DNA of 64,000 nucleotides from Pseudomonas helleri (GTDB lineage Bacteria > Pseudomonadota > Gammaproteobacteria > Pseudomonadales > Pseudomonadaceae), in NCBI RefSeq assembly GCF_009600315.1, contig NZ_WIWC01000009.1, positions 1-64,000 on the forward strand, written 5' to 3'. How positions within the stretch are numbered: position 1 is the first letter of the stretch; every line of letters starts with the position of its first letter. A program made the translations under genes and the position numbers. Under the pieces are notes generated by a model that had not been told where the DNA came from, searched no databases, and was given only the letters and a program-made list of their open reading frames with translations. Shown piece by piece: positions 1-9,682 of the stretch.

Positions 1-2098
1 CCGACGCTGCGGGCAATCAATCACCGGCCACGAATGTGGTGGCGGGCGATACCACAGCGCCCGATGCGCCGACAGAATTGGCCGTCAGCACCGACGGCCT
101 GAGCGTAACCGGCAAGGGTGAGCCTGGCGCATCAGTCACCGTCAAGGACAGTGCTGGCAATGTCATTGGCTCCGGCACAGTGGCCACTGATGGCACCTTT
201 GCGGTCATCCCCAACACCCCGCAGACCAATGGTCAGCCCCTGAACGTGACGCAAACTGACGCGGCCGGTAATCAATCGCCGTCCACTCCGGTGACCGCGG
301 GGGATACTACGGCCCCAGACGCTCCGACTGTTCTAGCCGTTAACGTTAATGGCGGGACCCTCACAGGCAAAGGCGAGCCAGGCACGACAGCCACCGTCAA
401 AGATGCCGCTGGCAATGTGCTCGGCACAGGCACTGTGGCGGCCGACGGCACTTTTGCAGTCAAACTGGGCACGTCCCAGACCAACGGCCAACCGCTTGAC
501 GTGACCCTCACAGACGGTGCCGGTAATGAGTCGCCCGCCACCAACGTGTTGGCGGGCGATACCACGGCGCCTAATGCCCCGACCGAGCTTGCACTGGCGG
601 CTGACGGGGTGTCTTTCACCGGCAAAGGTGAAGTGGGCAGCACTGTTCACGTCAGAGACAACAACGGCAATTTACTGGGCACTGGCACTGTAGGTGCCGA
701 CGGCAACTTTGCCGTGACCCTGAACCCGGCGCAGATTGCCGGCAATCAAACGGGCACCACACTGACAGACGCCGCGCTGAATCAGTCGTTGGCGACCAGC
801 TTTCTGGTGTTGGGTGGCGGCACAGGGGGGGAGCCAGTTATTCCTCAGGCGCCTACTGATCTGGAGGTTACGCAGGATGGGCTGAAGCTGACCGGCAAGG
901 GAGAACCCCAGGCGCTGGTCATCGTCAAAGATGCAGCGGGAGCGGTGATCGGTACCGGTTTTGTCGGTGCTGACGGCACTTTCAACATCACCTTCGGCAC
1001 CGCACTGAGCTCCGGCGATCGAGTGGATGTCACCTTGACCAACGCCACCGGTGGCGTTGGTCAAGGTGACATCCACTCGATCGCCGGAGCTCAGTGCGGT
1101 GCCGAAGGTGATGTTGAAAGTGCCGTCAGCACCGACAAAACCGGTACCGATCACCGCTCCCGCTGCATCTTTGACGATGACCAGCGCCTGGGGTTCTCCC
1201 TTGCCGGTCAGCTTCAGCCCATCCTGCGTAACCTCCAGATCAGTAGGCGCCTGAGGAATAACTGGCTCCCCCCCTGTGCCGCCACCCAACACCAGAAAGC
1301 TGGTCGCCAACGACTGATTCAGCGCGGCGTCTGTCAGTGTGGTGCCCGTTTGATTGCCGGCAATCTGCGCCGGGTTCAGGGTCACGGCAAAGTTGCCGTC
1401 GGCACCTACAGTGCCAGTGCCCAGTAAATTGCCGTTGTTGTCTCTGACGTGAACAGTGCTGCCCACTTCACCTTTGCCGGTGAAAGACACCCCGTCAGCC
1501 GCCAGTGCAAGCTCGGTCGGGGCATTAGGCGCCGTGGTATCGCCCGCCAACACGTTGGTGGCGGGCGACTCATTACCGGCACCGTCTGTGAGGGTCACGT
1601 CAAGCGGTTGGCCGTTGGTCTGGGACGTGCCCAGTTTGACTGCAAAAGTGCCGTCGGCCGCCACAGTGCCTGTGCCGAGCACATTGCCAGCGGCATCTTT
1701 GACGGTGGCTGTCGTGCCTGGCTCGCCTTTGCCTGTGAGGGTCCCGCCATTAACGTTAACGGCTAGAACAGTCGGAGCGTCTGGGGCCGTAGTATCCCCC
1801 GCGGTCACCGGAGTGGACGGCGATTGATTACCGGCCGCGTCAGTTTGCGTCACGTTCAGGGGCTGACCATTGGTCTGCGGGGTGTTGGGGATGACCGCAA
1901 AGGTGCCATCAGTGGCCACTGTGCCGGAGCCAATGACATTGCCAGCACTGTCCTTGACGGTGACTGATGCGCCAGGCTCACCCTTGCCGGTTACGCTCAG
2001 GCCGTCGGTGCTGACGGCCAATTCTGTCGGCGCATCGGGCGCTGTGGTATCGCCCGCCACCACATTCGTGGCCGGTGATTGATTGCCCGCAGCGTCGG
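1..2098. repeat. Perfect 2 x 1049 bp inverted repeat without spacer
   Basis: Bases 1-1049 are the exact reverse complement of 1050-2098; the axis lies between 1049 and 1050 inside ACCGGT. I checked both ends (base 1 pairs with 2098) and the centre, and the encoded proteins on the two strands are identical throughout. The palindrome begins at the first base of the window and has no loop. Long perfect palindromes are known to be unstable in bacteria, so a fold-back assembly or library artefact at a contig end is the likeliest explanation. Confidence 0.95.
3..1427 (+). pseudogene. Mirror-image fragment of the adhesin gene
   Basis: This open frame encodes Ig repeats 4 to 7 of the adhesin on the opposite strand, then runs through the palindrome axis into antisense sequence and stops at 1427. 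It has no start of its own at the left edge and exists only because of the inverted duplication. It should not be counted as a separate gene. Confidence 0.6.
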
Positions 2099-3272
2099 CC
2101 AGGGTTACATCGAGGGGCTGGCCGTTGGTTTGGGGGGTATTCGGGGTGACTGCAAAAGTGCCGTCAGCCGCTACCGTACCGGTGCCGATGACATTCCCGG
2201 CACTGTCTTTGACCGTGACTGATGCGCCGGGCTCACCCTTGCCGGTTACGCTCAGGCCGTCGGTGCTGACGGCCAGTTCTGTCGGCGCATCGGGCGCTGT
2301 GGTATCGCCCGCCACCACATTCGTGGCCGGTGATTGATTGCCCGCAGCGTCGGTCAGGGTTACATCGAGGGGCTGGCCGTTGGTCTGCGGGGTATTCGGG
2401 GTGACTGCAAAAGTGCCGTCAGCCGCCACCGTACCGGTGCCGATGACATTCCCGGCACTGTCTTTGACCGTGACTGATGCGCCGGGCTCACCCTTGCCGG
2501 TTACGCTCAGGCCGTCGGTGCTGACGGCCAGTTCTGTCGGCGCATCGGGCGCTGTGGTATCGCCCGCTGTGACTTCACTGGCAGGCGACTGATTGCCCGC
2601 GCCATCGGTCAACGTGACCTCAAGCTTTTCGCCATTGGTCTTGGGTGGGTCCAGATTGACCTGAAAATTGCCGTCCGTTCCGACAGTGCCTTTACCGATG
2701 ACATTACCGGCGGCGTCCTTGACGGTGACTTGGGTTCCGGCCTCACCTTTACCCGTTAAAAAAGTACCATCCTTACTGACTTCCAGACCGGTTGCGGCCG
2801 AGGGCGCCGTGGTATCGGCTGGCGTGTCACCGCCTCCGCCGCCGCCCCCACCGCCGCCGCTAACCGCCGCGATTGCACCGGCCGCGCCGAGCAAACTAAG
2901 GCCCCACACGACCCAGTCCGGCACGCTGCTTTCACCTGCAGCAGCCAGTGTCAGGTCATCGAGTCCAGAAATGGGGGTGTACGTGAAACCGCTGTAGGGC
3001 GACGAATACTTGGCCAGCATCAAACTACCGTCAGCGTTCTCCAGTACCAGCTGACTCTGCGCACCCTCCGCGCCCGCTACAAAGAAATTCTGAACCGTTA
3101 CCGTCTCGCCAGACTTAAGCACAACAACCAGGTCATTCCCTATTTGTTGGGAAGACTGAATACTTTCAGGGCCAAAGGGTAACTGTACAATGCTGGTGCC
3201 TTTTAAACTGACACTGCCCGCCGCTTCTGTCACCGCCCCCGTCGCCTTATCGACAACCTTTATATTGTTCAT
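672..3272 (-). CDS. Large Ig-repeat surface adhesin (BapA-prefix type), 5' part; 3' part chimeric
   Basis: N-terminal part of a big repetitive adhesin of the Bap/LapF kind, normally exported by a type I secretion system and used in attachment and biofilm. The start at 3272 is chosen for the AAGGTGGG ribosome site just upstream; the in-frame codon at 3308 lacks one. Residues 1-120 match the BapA prefix-like domain, then a hydrophobic stretch and a run of ten glycines (about 138-147), then 85-residue Ig-like repeats from about residue 153, each opening DTTAP and containing TGKGEPG and DAAGN. Units 2 and 3 are almost identical. Only 1050-3272 is credible: from 1049 downward the frame reads the mirror copy and the last 126 residues are antisense nonsense. 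The true gene must run on past the palindrome with more repeats and a C-terminal secretion signal, none of which is present here. Confidence 0.8.
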   Translation of the reverse strand: MNNIKVVDKATGAVTEAAGSVSLKGTSIVQLPFGPESIQSSQQIGNDLVVVLKSGETVTVQNFFVAGAEGAQSQLVLENADGSLMLAKYSSPYSGFTYTPISGLDDLTLAAAGESSVPDWVVWGLSLLGAAGAIAAVSGGGGGGGGGGDTPADTTAPSAATGLEVSKDGTFLTGKGEAGTQVTVKDAAGNVIGKGTVGTDGNFQVNLDPPKTNGEKLEVTLTDGAGNQSPASEVTAGDTTAPDAPTELAVSTDGLSVTGKGEPGASVTVKDSAGNVIGTGTVAADGTFAVTPNTPQTNGQPLDVTLTDAAGNQSPATNVVAGDTTAPDAPTELAVSTDGLSVTGKGEPGASVTVKDSAGNVIGTGTVAADGTFAVTPNTPQTNGQPLDVTLADAAGNQSPATNVVAGDTTAPDAPTELAVSTDGLSVTGKGEPGASVTVKDSAGNVIGSGTVATDGTFAVIPNTPQTNGQPLNVTQTDAAGNQSPSTPVTAGDTTAPDAPTVLAVNVNGGTLTGKGEPGTTATVKDAAGNVLGTGTVAADGTFAVKLGTSQTNGQPLDVTLTDGAGNESPATNVLAGDTTAPNAPTELALAADGVSFTGKGEVGSTVHVRDNNGNLLGTGTVGADGNFAVTLNPAQIAGNQTGTTLTDAALNQSLATSFLVLGGGTGGEPVIPQAPTDLEVTQDGLKLTGKGEPQALVIVKDAAGAVIGTGFVGADGTFNITFGTALSSGDRVDVTLTNATGGVGQGDIHSIAGAQCGAEGDVESAVSTDKTGTDHRSRCIFDDDQRLGFSLAGQLQPILRNLQISRRLRNNWLPPCAATQHQKAGRQRLIQRGVCQCGARLIAGNLRRVQGHGKVAVGTYSASAQ
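1050..2816 (-). repeat. Tandem 255 bp Ig-domain repeats
   Basis: Repeat starts (the DTT codons) fall at 2816, 2561, 2306, 2051, 1796 and 1541 on the minus strand, a strict 255 bp period (85 residues). The units starting at 2561 and 2306 differ by only a few bases. A seventh, more diverged unit ends at the palindrome axis. Such recent unit duplications allow copy-number change by recombination and confuse short-read assembly. Confidence 0.85.
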
Positions 3273-4066
3273 ATCCCACCTTGTTTTCCATGGATTAATA
3301 CGCGGCAAGCAAACGCATTGTTAAATTCAATGCGAGCAACTACCCAGCGTCGGCGTTCACACCGAACCTACGTTTAAATAATTAGCGATTGAGGCGTCAG
3401 AACAGTATTGAGGTGTCAACCGACGCCCGCGGGCTCTTGTCGACCTCGGGCCACGAGACGTCTGCATCGTGGTCTGATAGGCCGTTCAAGGCATGCTGGG
3501 GGGTTGAACAAGCGCGCGGAGTTCTGCGCCAAGGGCGGGCATAGCACCGCAGAAAATAACTGCGCGACATAAGCATTGATTCGAATCCATTCATTATCCA
3601 TTCCGTTTACACCTGTACTGCACGCGATGAATCACGGTGATAAACATTGAGCGTTCACCGTGCGACCAAACGACGCACAGGAAAGTACAAACATATTAGC
3701 CAGATGAGTCTCAATATCAAAACGGCTGCAGACAGCTTTAAAGCAGACGCCTTAAAAAGCGCACACGCACGCCACATACACGCCTAACCGTATTGGCACA
3801 CAACGCACACAGAAACTCATCCGATTATAATAAAACGCACATTCAACACGCCTTTAAGCCAACACTAACTTATTAAATAGCGCTATATACAAAGTTATAC
3901 CGTCGACTTAAAAGTCCCGTGATCATTGCGTTTGCCGTCAATTGAAATTAACGACCTGAATCTCGGTCTTGAAAATGTATCGTTTCGGCGGTCAATGGGG
4001 GGGGGGATTGGAAGGGAGGGTGAAGCGCACAGGGCCATCGTCATGGCCCTGATCGACCGCAGTGAC
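3273..4066. other. Long intergenic region with a G10 tract
   Basis: About 790 bp between the adhesin start and the 3' end of the transporter gene. No convincing gene on either strand. It probably holds the adhesin promoter; the part from about 3700 to 3900 is AT-rich. A run of ten G lies at 3997-4006. An inverted repeat AGGGCCAT-cgtc-ATGGCCCT at 4031-4050 sits just beyond the transporter stop codon and may stabilise or end that transcript, although it lacks a U-tract. Confidence 0.5.
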
Positions 4067-4972
4067 TTAGCGAGCCGGGGCCACATTCAGCGGCGCGGCT
4101 ACCGGCTTGGGTTTACGAAACACCAGCACATTGCCCAGCATCACCAGCACCAGCCCCATGAGCGCAGGTGCCGTCCACTGATACCCTTCAGCAAAGGCCG
4201 ACACGTTTAATGCCACCAAGGGGAACAATACGGTGCAATACGCCGCCCGCTCCGGGCCCATGCGGCCCACTAGCGTGAGGTAGGCGGTAAAGCCAATCAC
4301 CGAACCCGGTATCACCAAATACAGCAAAGAGCCGATATAACGCGCGTTCCACTCCATCGTGAACGGGATGCCGCTCACCGCGCAGTACACCGCCAGCATG
4401 CTTGCGCCATACAACATGCCCCACGCGTTGGTGGTCAGCGGCTTGAGGCCAGCCTTTTGTTGCAGGCTCGACAGCATGTTGCCTGCTGAAAAACACATCG
4501 TACCGAGCAAGGCCAATCCCAACCCGAGCAGCGTTTGAGGGGTGGCGGTGTGTGCGCTCAATTCCGGCCAGAACAGGAAGCCCAGTCCCAGCAAGCCCAG
4601 CCCACCGCCCAGCAGAACGTTGCGGGCGATCTTTTGTTTGAAGAAGATGCGCGCATTCAAGGCATTCCACAGCGTGGCCGTGGAAAACACCACGGCAATC
4701 AAACCGGTGGTGACCCACTGGCTGGCCGTCAGAAAACACATGAAGTTCACGCAAAACAGGCACAACCCTTGCGCCAGACAAATCAAGTGTCCGCGCTTGT
4801 TCATCACCTGCAATTTGCGGCTCAGCAGCAACAGGGCAAACAACACCAGTGCCGCCAGTCCAAAGCGGTACACGATGGACACGGGAATGGCCACGACGCC
4901 TAGTTGTAGCTTGAGCGCCAGCCAGGTGGTGCCCCAAATCAACACCGTCAACAAGTACAAGGATAAGTTCAT
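4067..4972 (-). CDS. EamA/DMT-family transporter
   Basis: Inner-membrane protein of 301 residues, the usual size for the ten-helix drug/metabolite transporter superfamily. The start MNLSLYLLTVLIWGTTW is preceded by CAGGAG at good spacing; upstream in-frame codons would add a non-hydrophobic extension. Two EamA repeats are visible, each with alternating hydrophobic helices and Gly/Ala-rich packing. The substrate cannot be told; relatives export amino acids or metabolites. It is divergent from the AraC regulator at 5091, with 118 bp between the starts, so that regulator probably controls it. Confidence 0.85.
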   Translation of the reverse strand: MNLSLYLLTVLIWGTTWLALKLQLGVVAIPVSIVYRFGLAALVLFALLLLSRKLQVMNKRGHLICLAQGLCLFCVNFMCFLTASQWVTTGLIAVVFSTATLWNALNARIFFKQKIARNVLLGGGLGLLGLGFLFWPELSAHTATPQTLLGLGLALLGTMCFSAGNMLSSLQQKAGLKPLTTNAWGMLYGASMLAVYCAVSGIPFTMEWNARYIGSLLYLVIPGSVIGFTAYLTLVGRMGPERAAYCTVLFPLVALNVSAFAEGYQWTAPALMGLVLVMLGNVLVFRKPKPVAAPLNVAPAR

Positions 4973-5090
4973 GGCACGCTCCTGAAGATGGCTTTCAGTG
5001 TGCGTCCTGGGCTGCGCATGCAGTTGCAGATTCTTGCGCTTTTGTGGCGCCGGGGCTGGCAGTCGTGGGGCGAGGGAGTACGATGGCCAC

Positions 5091-5966
5091 ATGCCCGCTT
5101 TCGATACCCTGCAAGTCTTTCAATCCATGAGCCGCTCGCCAAATGCTCGCCTTGAGCACTGTGCCGAGCTCGGTGACGGAATGGCTGCGGCCCTGTGGAC
5201 CAACCATCACGACGCCCGCGATTATGAGGCGCCGACTCATCACACCTTGTCTTGCTACATCTCGGGCGGCACCGGCACCTTTCGCCGCGACCAGCCGAGT
5301 GCCAAGGGCGCGCCGGGCAAGCTATGCGTGTTGCCTGCCGAGCATCAATCGGCGTGGGTCATCAACGGCGAGATCCGCCTGGCCCATGTGTATGTCAGTC
5401 AGGAGCAGTTCGCCCTGGGCTGTATCAGCCTGCTGGATAAAGAGCCGCGTACCCTGCAACTGCGTGAGTTTACGTTTTTGGATGATGCGCGCCAGACTCA
5501 GCGATTTCATCAACTGCTGACCTTGAACTGGAATGAACCGGGCGAGCGATTGCTCACCAGCAGTTTGGCCAGCGCCCTGCTCGATCATGCGGTACTGACT
5601 CAGGTGGGGATGCGCAGCGGGCTGCAACTCAAGGGTGGGCTGGCCGCTTATCAACGCCGCCAGTTGGTGGAACGCATTGAACACGGGTTGGCCGAGCCAC
5701 TGAGCATTGGCCAACTGGCCGCCCAGTGTGCGCTGTCGCCTTATCACTTTGCGCGTATGTTTCGAGAGAGCTTCGGTGTGCCGCCGCATCAATACCTGCT
5801 GGCCCGGCGACTGACCCGAGCGCGCGAATTGTTGCGCAACAGCCCTTTGAGCCTGGGGGATGTAGCGCTGGCGTGCGGTTTTGCCAGCGCCAGCCATTTT
5901 GCCAATCGGTTCAGACAGAGCCTGGGGGCCACGCCGGGCGAATACCGCGCGGCGTTTAAACCCTGA
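5091..5966 (+). CDS. AraC-family transcriptional regulator
   Basis: A 291-residue regulator with an N-terminal cupin-like sensing domain and, from about residue 200, the double helix-turn-helix of the AraC/XylS family (LSIGQLAAQCALSPYHFARM, then SLGDVALACGFASASHFANR). The start at 5091 is selected because a GGGAG lies about 12 bases upstream and homologues begin near here. It is divergent from the DMT transporter, the usual arrangement for a regulator and its target exporter. The ligand is unknown. Its 3' end is 8 bp from that of the convergent TonB receptor gene. Confidence 0.85.
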   Translation: MPAFDTLQVFQSMSRSPNARLEHCAELGDGMAAALWTNHHDARDYEAPTHHTLSCYISGGTGTFRRDQPSAKGAPGKLCVLPAEHQSAWVINGEIRLAHVYVSQEQFALGCISLLDKEPRTLQLREFTFLDDARQTQRFHQLLTLNWNEPGERLLTSSLASALLDHAVLTQVGMRSGLQLKGGLAAYQRRQLVERIEHGLAEPLSIGQLAAQCALSPYHFARMFRESFGVPPHQYLLARRLTRARELLRNSPLSLGDVALACGFASASHFANRFRQSLGATPGEYRAAFKP

Positions 5967-5974
5967 ACCCGAGG

Positions 5975-8395
5975 TTAAAACTCCAACGTGCTGGAAATGG
6001 ACACTTGCCGCGAATCGCCCATCGAGACAAACATGCGGCTGGCAGCCGAGGTGTAATACACCCGATTGAAGAGGTTTTTGACGTTGAGCTGCACTTTGAC
6101 TTTTTGCCCTTCAACATGGGTGTCGTAAGTGGCAAAGGCATCCGCCACGGTGTAGGCCGGCAGTTCGAAGTCATTCAACGCATCACCCGCGCGCTCTCCC
6201 ACATAACGCGCTCCACCGCCCACGCGCAATTTGTCTCCACCGACCACATTGCCGAAGTCATACACCGCCGACAACGAGCCGCTGTTTTTCGCCACGTTCT
6301 GCAAGCGCATCCCCTGATAGGTCGCGTCTTTGGTGACTTCGGCATCGGTGTAGGCATAGCTGCCGATCAAGCTCCACTGATCGGTCAACTGGCCGCTGAC
6401 GTCCAGCTCCAGCCCCCGCGAACGCACCTGACCAGCCGTTGAGTAAACGGTATCCTCGCCCACTGTCGTCGACACCAAGACGTTGCGCTTTTTAATGTCG
6501 TAAAGGGCCACACTGCCGGTGATACGTCCCGGAATATCCAGTTTGGCGCCCAGTTCCCAGGACTTGGATTGCTCCGGGGCGATGGCCGAATCCAGCACCA
6601 CACCGCCGGTCAACGGCGCGATGGTGGAGTTGGGTTTGAATGACTCGGTGTAGCTGCCATAGAACGACAGCTCATCGGTGTAGCGATACACCAGACCGGC
6701 TCGCGGTATCCACTTCACACCGTTGGTGTCGGTGTTGGCCGTAAACGGAATGCCTTTGCCCGCCAGTTGGTCGTATTTCTGAAAGCGCGCACCCGCCACC
6801 AGAATCCATTGATCGGTCAGATGAATCGAATCCTGTGCAAACAGCGAGTCGCTGCGCAGCAGGTCGGTCTGGTTGCTGTCACTGGCGCTCACCGTCGTGC
6901 CCGCCACTTCATTGCCGTACACCGGATTCAGGTAACTAAAAGTGGACGTGCTGTTTTGCCGGATCAATTCGGCGCGGTAGATCTTGCGGTACTCGTCATC
7001 CACCCCGAACACCAGGTCATGCTGCATACCAGCCGCTTGCACCTTGCCTTGCAGACTGACGGTGGCAAATCGGTCAGTGGTGATCGCGCCTTGGGTGCCG
7101 TCCATTTTCCGGGTCAGGGTGCCCGTCGTCGGATTGACCGCCGTCACTCGCACTTGACTGGCATCGTAAGTTTCGCGGTTCCAGCTGTAGCCCAGGTGGG
7201 CTTTCCAGTCGTCGTTGAGGTCGTGATCGACTTCAAGACGGTACAGGTCAGAACGCCCTTCCATGTTATTGAAGGGTTCATCGAGACGGCGCGTGGCCGG
7301 AATGTCCAAAGGGTGATTGGTGGCCGGGTTGATCGCCGTGCCGCGATCGAACGGAACGAGGAATTCGCGGTGTTCGTACGCCAGCAGCACTTGGGTGTTA
7401 TCGCCATACCAGGCCAAAGACGGGGCAATCAGGGTTTCGCGGTGCAAGCCAAAGTTGCGCCAGTAGTCTTCATCTTCGTGATCGATGATCATCCGGTAAG
7501 CCAGCCCCGAATCCCCCAACGGGCCGGTGCTGTCGAGGCTGCCACCACTGCCGTTTTTACCCGAGCCGTAGGTGGAGCCACGCACCGTCAGCGCGTTGTA
7601 TTGCTCCAGTTGTGGCTTTTTGCTGACCACGTTGACCACGCCGCCGGGGTCTTGAATGCCATACAACAGCGAGGCTGGCCCCTTGAGGGCTTCGACTCGT
7701 TCGGTGGTAGCGTTCAGCGCCCGGCCCTGCACCAGCGGCATGCCATCGCGCATGATCGAGCCGTCACGGTTGTCACCAAAACCGCGCTTCATCACCGAAT
7801 CCTGAGTACCGCCCAGCGTGTTCCCTTGGGTGATACCGCTGATGTTATTCAGCGCGTCATCCAGATTGCGCGGCGCTTGATCGCGAATCACCTGAGCGGC
7901 AACCACATTGATGGTCTGCGGCACTTCCATGGACGAACCGGTGCCGCGCATGACGGACGAAGTGGCCGGCGGCTGATAGCTGGTGTCGATCGACGTTTGC
8001 GAAGTGATGCTGGTGGCGCCGAGGTTCAGCGCACCGTCCGTAGGCTGGGGTTCAAGTGCAAAGGTGTTGGCGTCCGTGCGGCGAGCATTGAAGCCGGACA
8101 AGGCAAGTAACTGCTGCAAGGCCTTATCGGCACTCAAGCGTCCCTTGACGGCTGGAGCTTGCAGGCCCAAAGGCGCATCGTCGGTGTAGACCACGCTGAG
8201 ACCGGTCAAGCGGCTGAAATCGTTCAGGGCCTGCGGCAACGGTTTGGCTGCCAGATTGAAATCAAACAGCGCACTGGCCTGCTGTTGTGGCACCTCGGCG
8301 GCCACTGCCACGTACAGCGGATTGAGCGCCAACCCGGCCATCACGACTGCCGACGCGCCGAACCACTGTTTCACCGAACTTGCCCTGGACTTCAT
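5975..8395 (-). CDS. TonB-dependent siderophore receptor with signalling domain (FiuA/FoxA type)
   Basis: Outer-membrane ferric-siderophore receptor of about 806 residues. A signal peptide (MKSRASSVKQWFGASAVVMA...) is followed by a secretin/TonB N-terminal (STN) signalling domain at about 50-110, the TonB-box region, a plug with EVPQTINVV and DPGGVVNVVSKKP, and a 22-strand barrel ending in the canonical C-terminal Phe. The start at 8395 is preferred because an AGG lies 8 bases upstream; the ATG at 8401 and TTG at 8449 are alternatives. The STN domain plus the upstream anti-sigma and sigma genes make this a cell-surface signalling receptor. The plug and barrel resemble hydroxamate receptors (ferrichrome FiuA, ferrioxamine FoxA), but the exact siderophore is inference. 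Confidence 0.85.
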   Translation of the reverse strand: MKSRASSVKQWFGASAVVMAGLALNPLYVAVAAEVPQQQASALFDFNLAAKPLPQALNDFSRLTGLSVVYTDDAPLGLQAPAVKGRLSADKALQQLLALSGFNARRTDANTFALEPQPTDGALNLGATSITSQTSIDTSYQPPATSSVMRGTGSSMEVPQTINVVAAQVIRDQAPRNLDDALNNISGITQGNTLGGTQDSVMKRGFGDNRDGSIMRDGMPLVQGRALNATTERVEALKGPASLLYGIQDPGGVVNVVSKKPQLEQYNALTVRGSTYGSGKNGSGGSLDSTGPLGDSGLAYRMIIDHEDEDYWRNFGLHRETLIAPSLAWYGDNTQVLLAYEHREFLVPFDRGTAINPATNHPLDIPATRRLDEPFNNMEGRSDLYRLEVDHDLNDDWKAHLGYSWNRETYDASQVRVTAVNPTTGTLTRKMDGTQGAITTDRFATVSLQGKVQAAGMQHDLVFGVDDEYRKIYRAELIRQNSTSTFSYLNPVYGNEVAGTTVSASDSNQTDLLRSDSLFAQDSIHLTDQWILVAGARFQKYDQLAGKGIPFTANTDTNGVKWIPRAGLVYRYTDELSFYGSYTESFKPNSTIAPLTGGVVLDSAIAPEQSKSWELGAKLDIPGRITGSVALYDIKKRNVLVSTTVGEDTVYSTAGQVRSRGLELDVSGQLTDQWSLIGSYAYTDAEVTKDATYQGMRLQNVAKNSGSLSAVYDFGNVVGGDKLRVGGGARYVGERAGDALNDFELPAYTVADAFATYDTHVEGQKVKVQLNVKNLFNRVYYTSAASRMFVSMGDSRQVSISSTLEF

Positions 8396-8505
8396 GCTCA
8401 TGACCTGTGTGTCGACTCGATACGGAATGCGAATTTTTCGCATTTTCAAGCACTACACGGATGGGCTCTGGGTTTACCTCACTTGCGCAGTGAAAATAAT
8501 TTATT

Positions 8506-8686
8506 ACCCTCACCCCAACCCCTCACCCTAGCCCTCTCCCGGAGGGAGAGGGGGCCGATGTGCGGTGTTTTTGAATGTGCATGCGGTCAGTCCCCTCTCC
8601 CTCTGGGAGAGGGGGCCGATGTGCGGTGTTCTTGAATGTGCATGCGGTCAGTCCCCTCTCCCTCTGGGAGAGGGTTAGGGTGAGGG
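8506..8686. repeat. REP-like palindromic element with a 61 bp tandem core
   Basis: Bounded by CCCTCACCC... on the left and ...AGAGGGTTAGGGTGAGGG on the right, which are inverted copies. Between them a 61 bp unit, opening GAGAGGGGGCCGATG and closing CCCTCTCCCTCTGG, occurs twice with one difference. It lies between the receptor and fecR-like genes of one regulatory cluster. Related elements are at 38570 and 50022. Confidence 0.8.
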
Positions 8687-8692
8687 TTAAAG

Positions 8693-9682
8693 TCAACGCA
8701 ACACAATCAGCCCAAACAGCCGGTGCTGCTCAAACCCGAGCACGCCCTGCAACGAATCAAGCACCGCCTGCGGGTTCTGGCTGGGAAAACTGCCACTGAT
8801 ACGCCGCTCACCCAATGGGCGGTTGAGCAACACAATCTGCCCCGGGTAATAACGCTGAAGATCGGCCACAACCTCCGCCAACGGCGTGCTGGCGTACGTA
8901 AGCCAGCCTGTACGCCAGGCCAGTCGGGCCTGACTGTCGACTCGATGAACCGCCTCACCGACCACCCCGGCGTCGTAAGCCACTTGCTGATCGGCGGTCA
9001 CAATTTGCTGCGCCGCCTCTTTATCCGCCTTGACCCCGACCCGCCCTGACAACACCGTGACCTGCGCGCCATGAGGCTGCAAGCGCACTTCAAACTCTGT
9101 GCCCAGCACCCGCGCCTCACCGCCGTGGGCATCCACGACAAAGGGTTCGCCCGTATGAGTGACATGGAAAAACGCCACACCCCGGCGCAGCTCGACATGC
9201 CGCTCGCCTCGGCGAAAGTGAATGGCGATGGCACTGTCGGCATCCAGCGTGACCTGCGATTGATCGGCCAGCGTCACGGTGCGTACTTGCCCCGGCGCAC
9301 TGACGTAATCAGCGCCCAGATCATCAATCCAGCGCAACGGCTGCCAGCCCGCAAACACGCCCACCATCATCAACAGACAGGCTGCAACGGCCAAACTGCT
9401 GGACCCGCGCGGCAACCAGCGGCGTCGAGGCGCATCCATCGATGACAGATAACGCTGCAACACCAGCGCCTCTTCATCGGCCAGCGTACTGCCCGCCACT
9501 TCACTCATTTCCCACAGCACTTGCGCCTGGGCATAGGCCTGGGCATGCGCAGGGTCTGCTTGAAGCCAGCGACTGAACGTGGCCTGATCGCCGCTGTCGG
9601 GCTGGTCGTGCAGCACACTGAGCCATGCCAGCGCCGTGCGTTCCTGCTCCGGGGTGACGGGGATACTTGAACGGTTGATCAC
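8693..9682 (-). CDS. FecR-family anti-sigma factor/signal transducer
   Basis: Single-pass inner-membrane protein of 329 residues that relays siderophore binding from the receptor at 5975 to the sigma factor at 9679. The N-terminal cytoplasmic DUF4880 region has ALAWL and FSRWL motifs, a membrane segment lies at about 95-112, and the periplasmic FecR domain holds VTLADQSQVTLDADSAI and GTEFEVRL. The C-terminal STN-like end is ISGSFPSQNPQAVLDSL. It starts at GTG 9682, overlapping the sigma gene stop by four bases (GTGA), which suggests translational coupling. Confidence 0.9.
   Translation of the reverse strand: MINRSSIPVTPEQERTALAWLSVLHDQPDSGDQATFSRWLQADPAHAQAYAQAQVLWEMSEVAGSTLADEEALVLQRYLSSMDAPRRRWLPRGSSSLAVAACLLMMVGVFAGWQPLRWIDDLGADYVSAPGQVRTVTLADQSQVTLDADSAIAIHFRRGERHVELRRGVAFFHVTHTGEPFVVDAHGGEARVLGTEFEVRLQPHGAQVTVLSGRVGVKADKEAAQQIVTADQQVAYDAGVVGEAVHRVDSQARLAWRTGWLTYASTPLAEVVADLQRYYPGQIVLLNRPLGERRISGSFPSQNPQAVLDSLQGVLGFEQHRLFGLIVLR

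Noticed and set aside
3397..3601. Short frames of 61-65 codons upstream of the adhesin
   Set aside because: Two overlapping frames on the same strand with arginine/proline-rich, low-plausibility proteins and no ribosome site.
6767..8110. 447-codon frame antisense to the TonB receptor
   Set aside because: Shadow of the receptor codons; composition of a back-translated GC-rich gene and no ribosome site.
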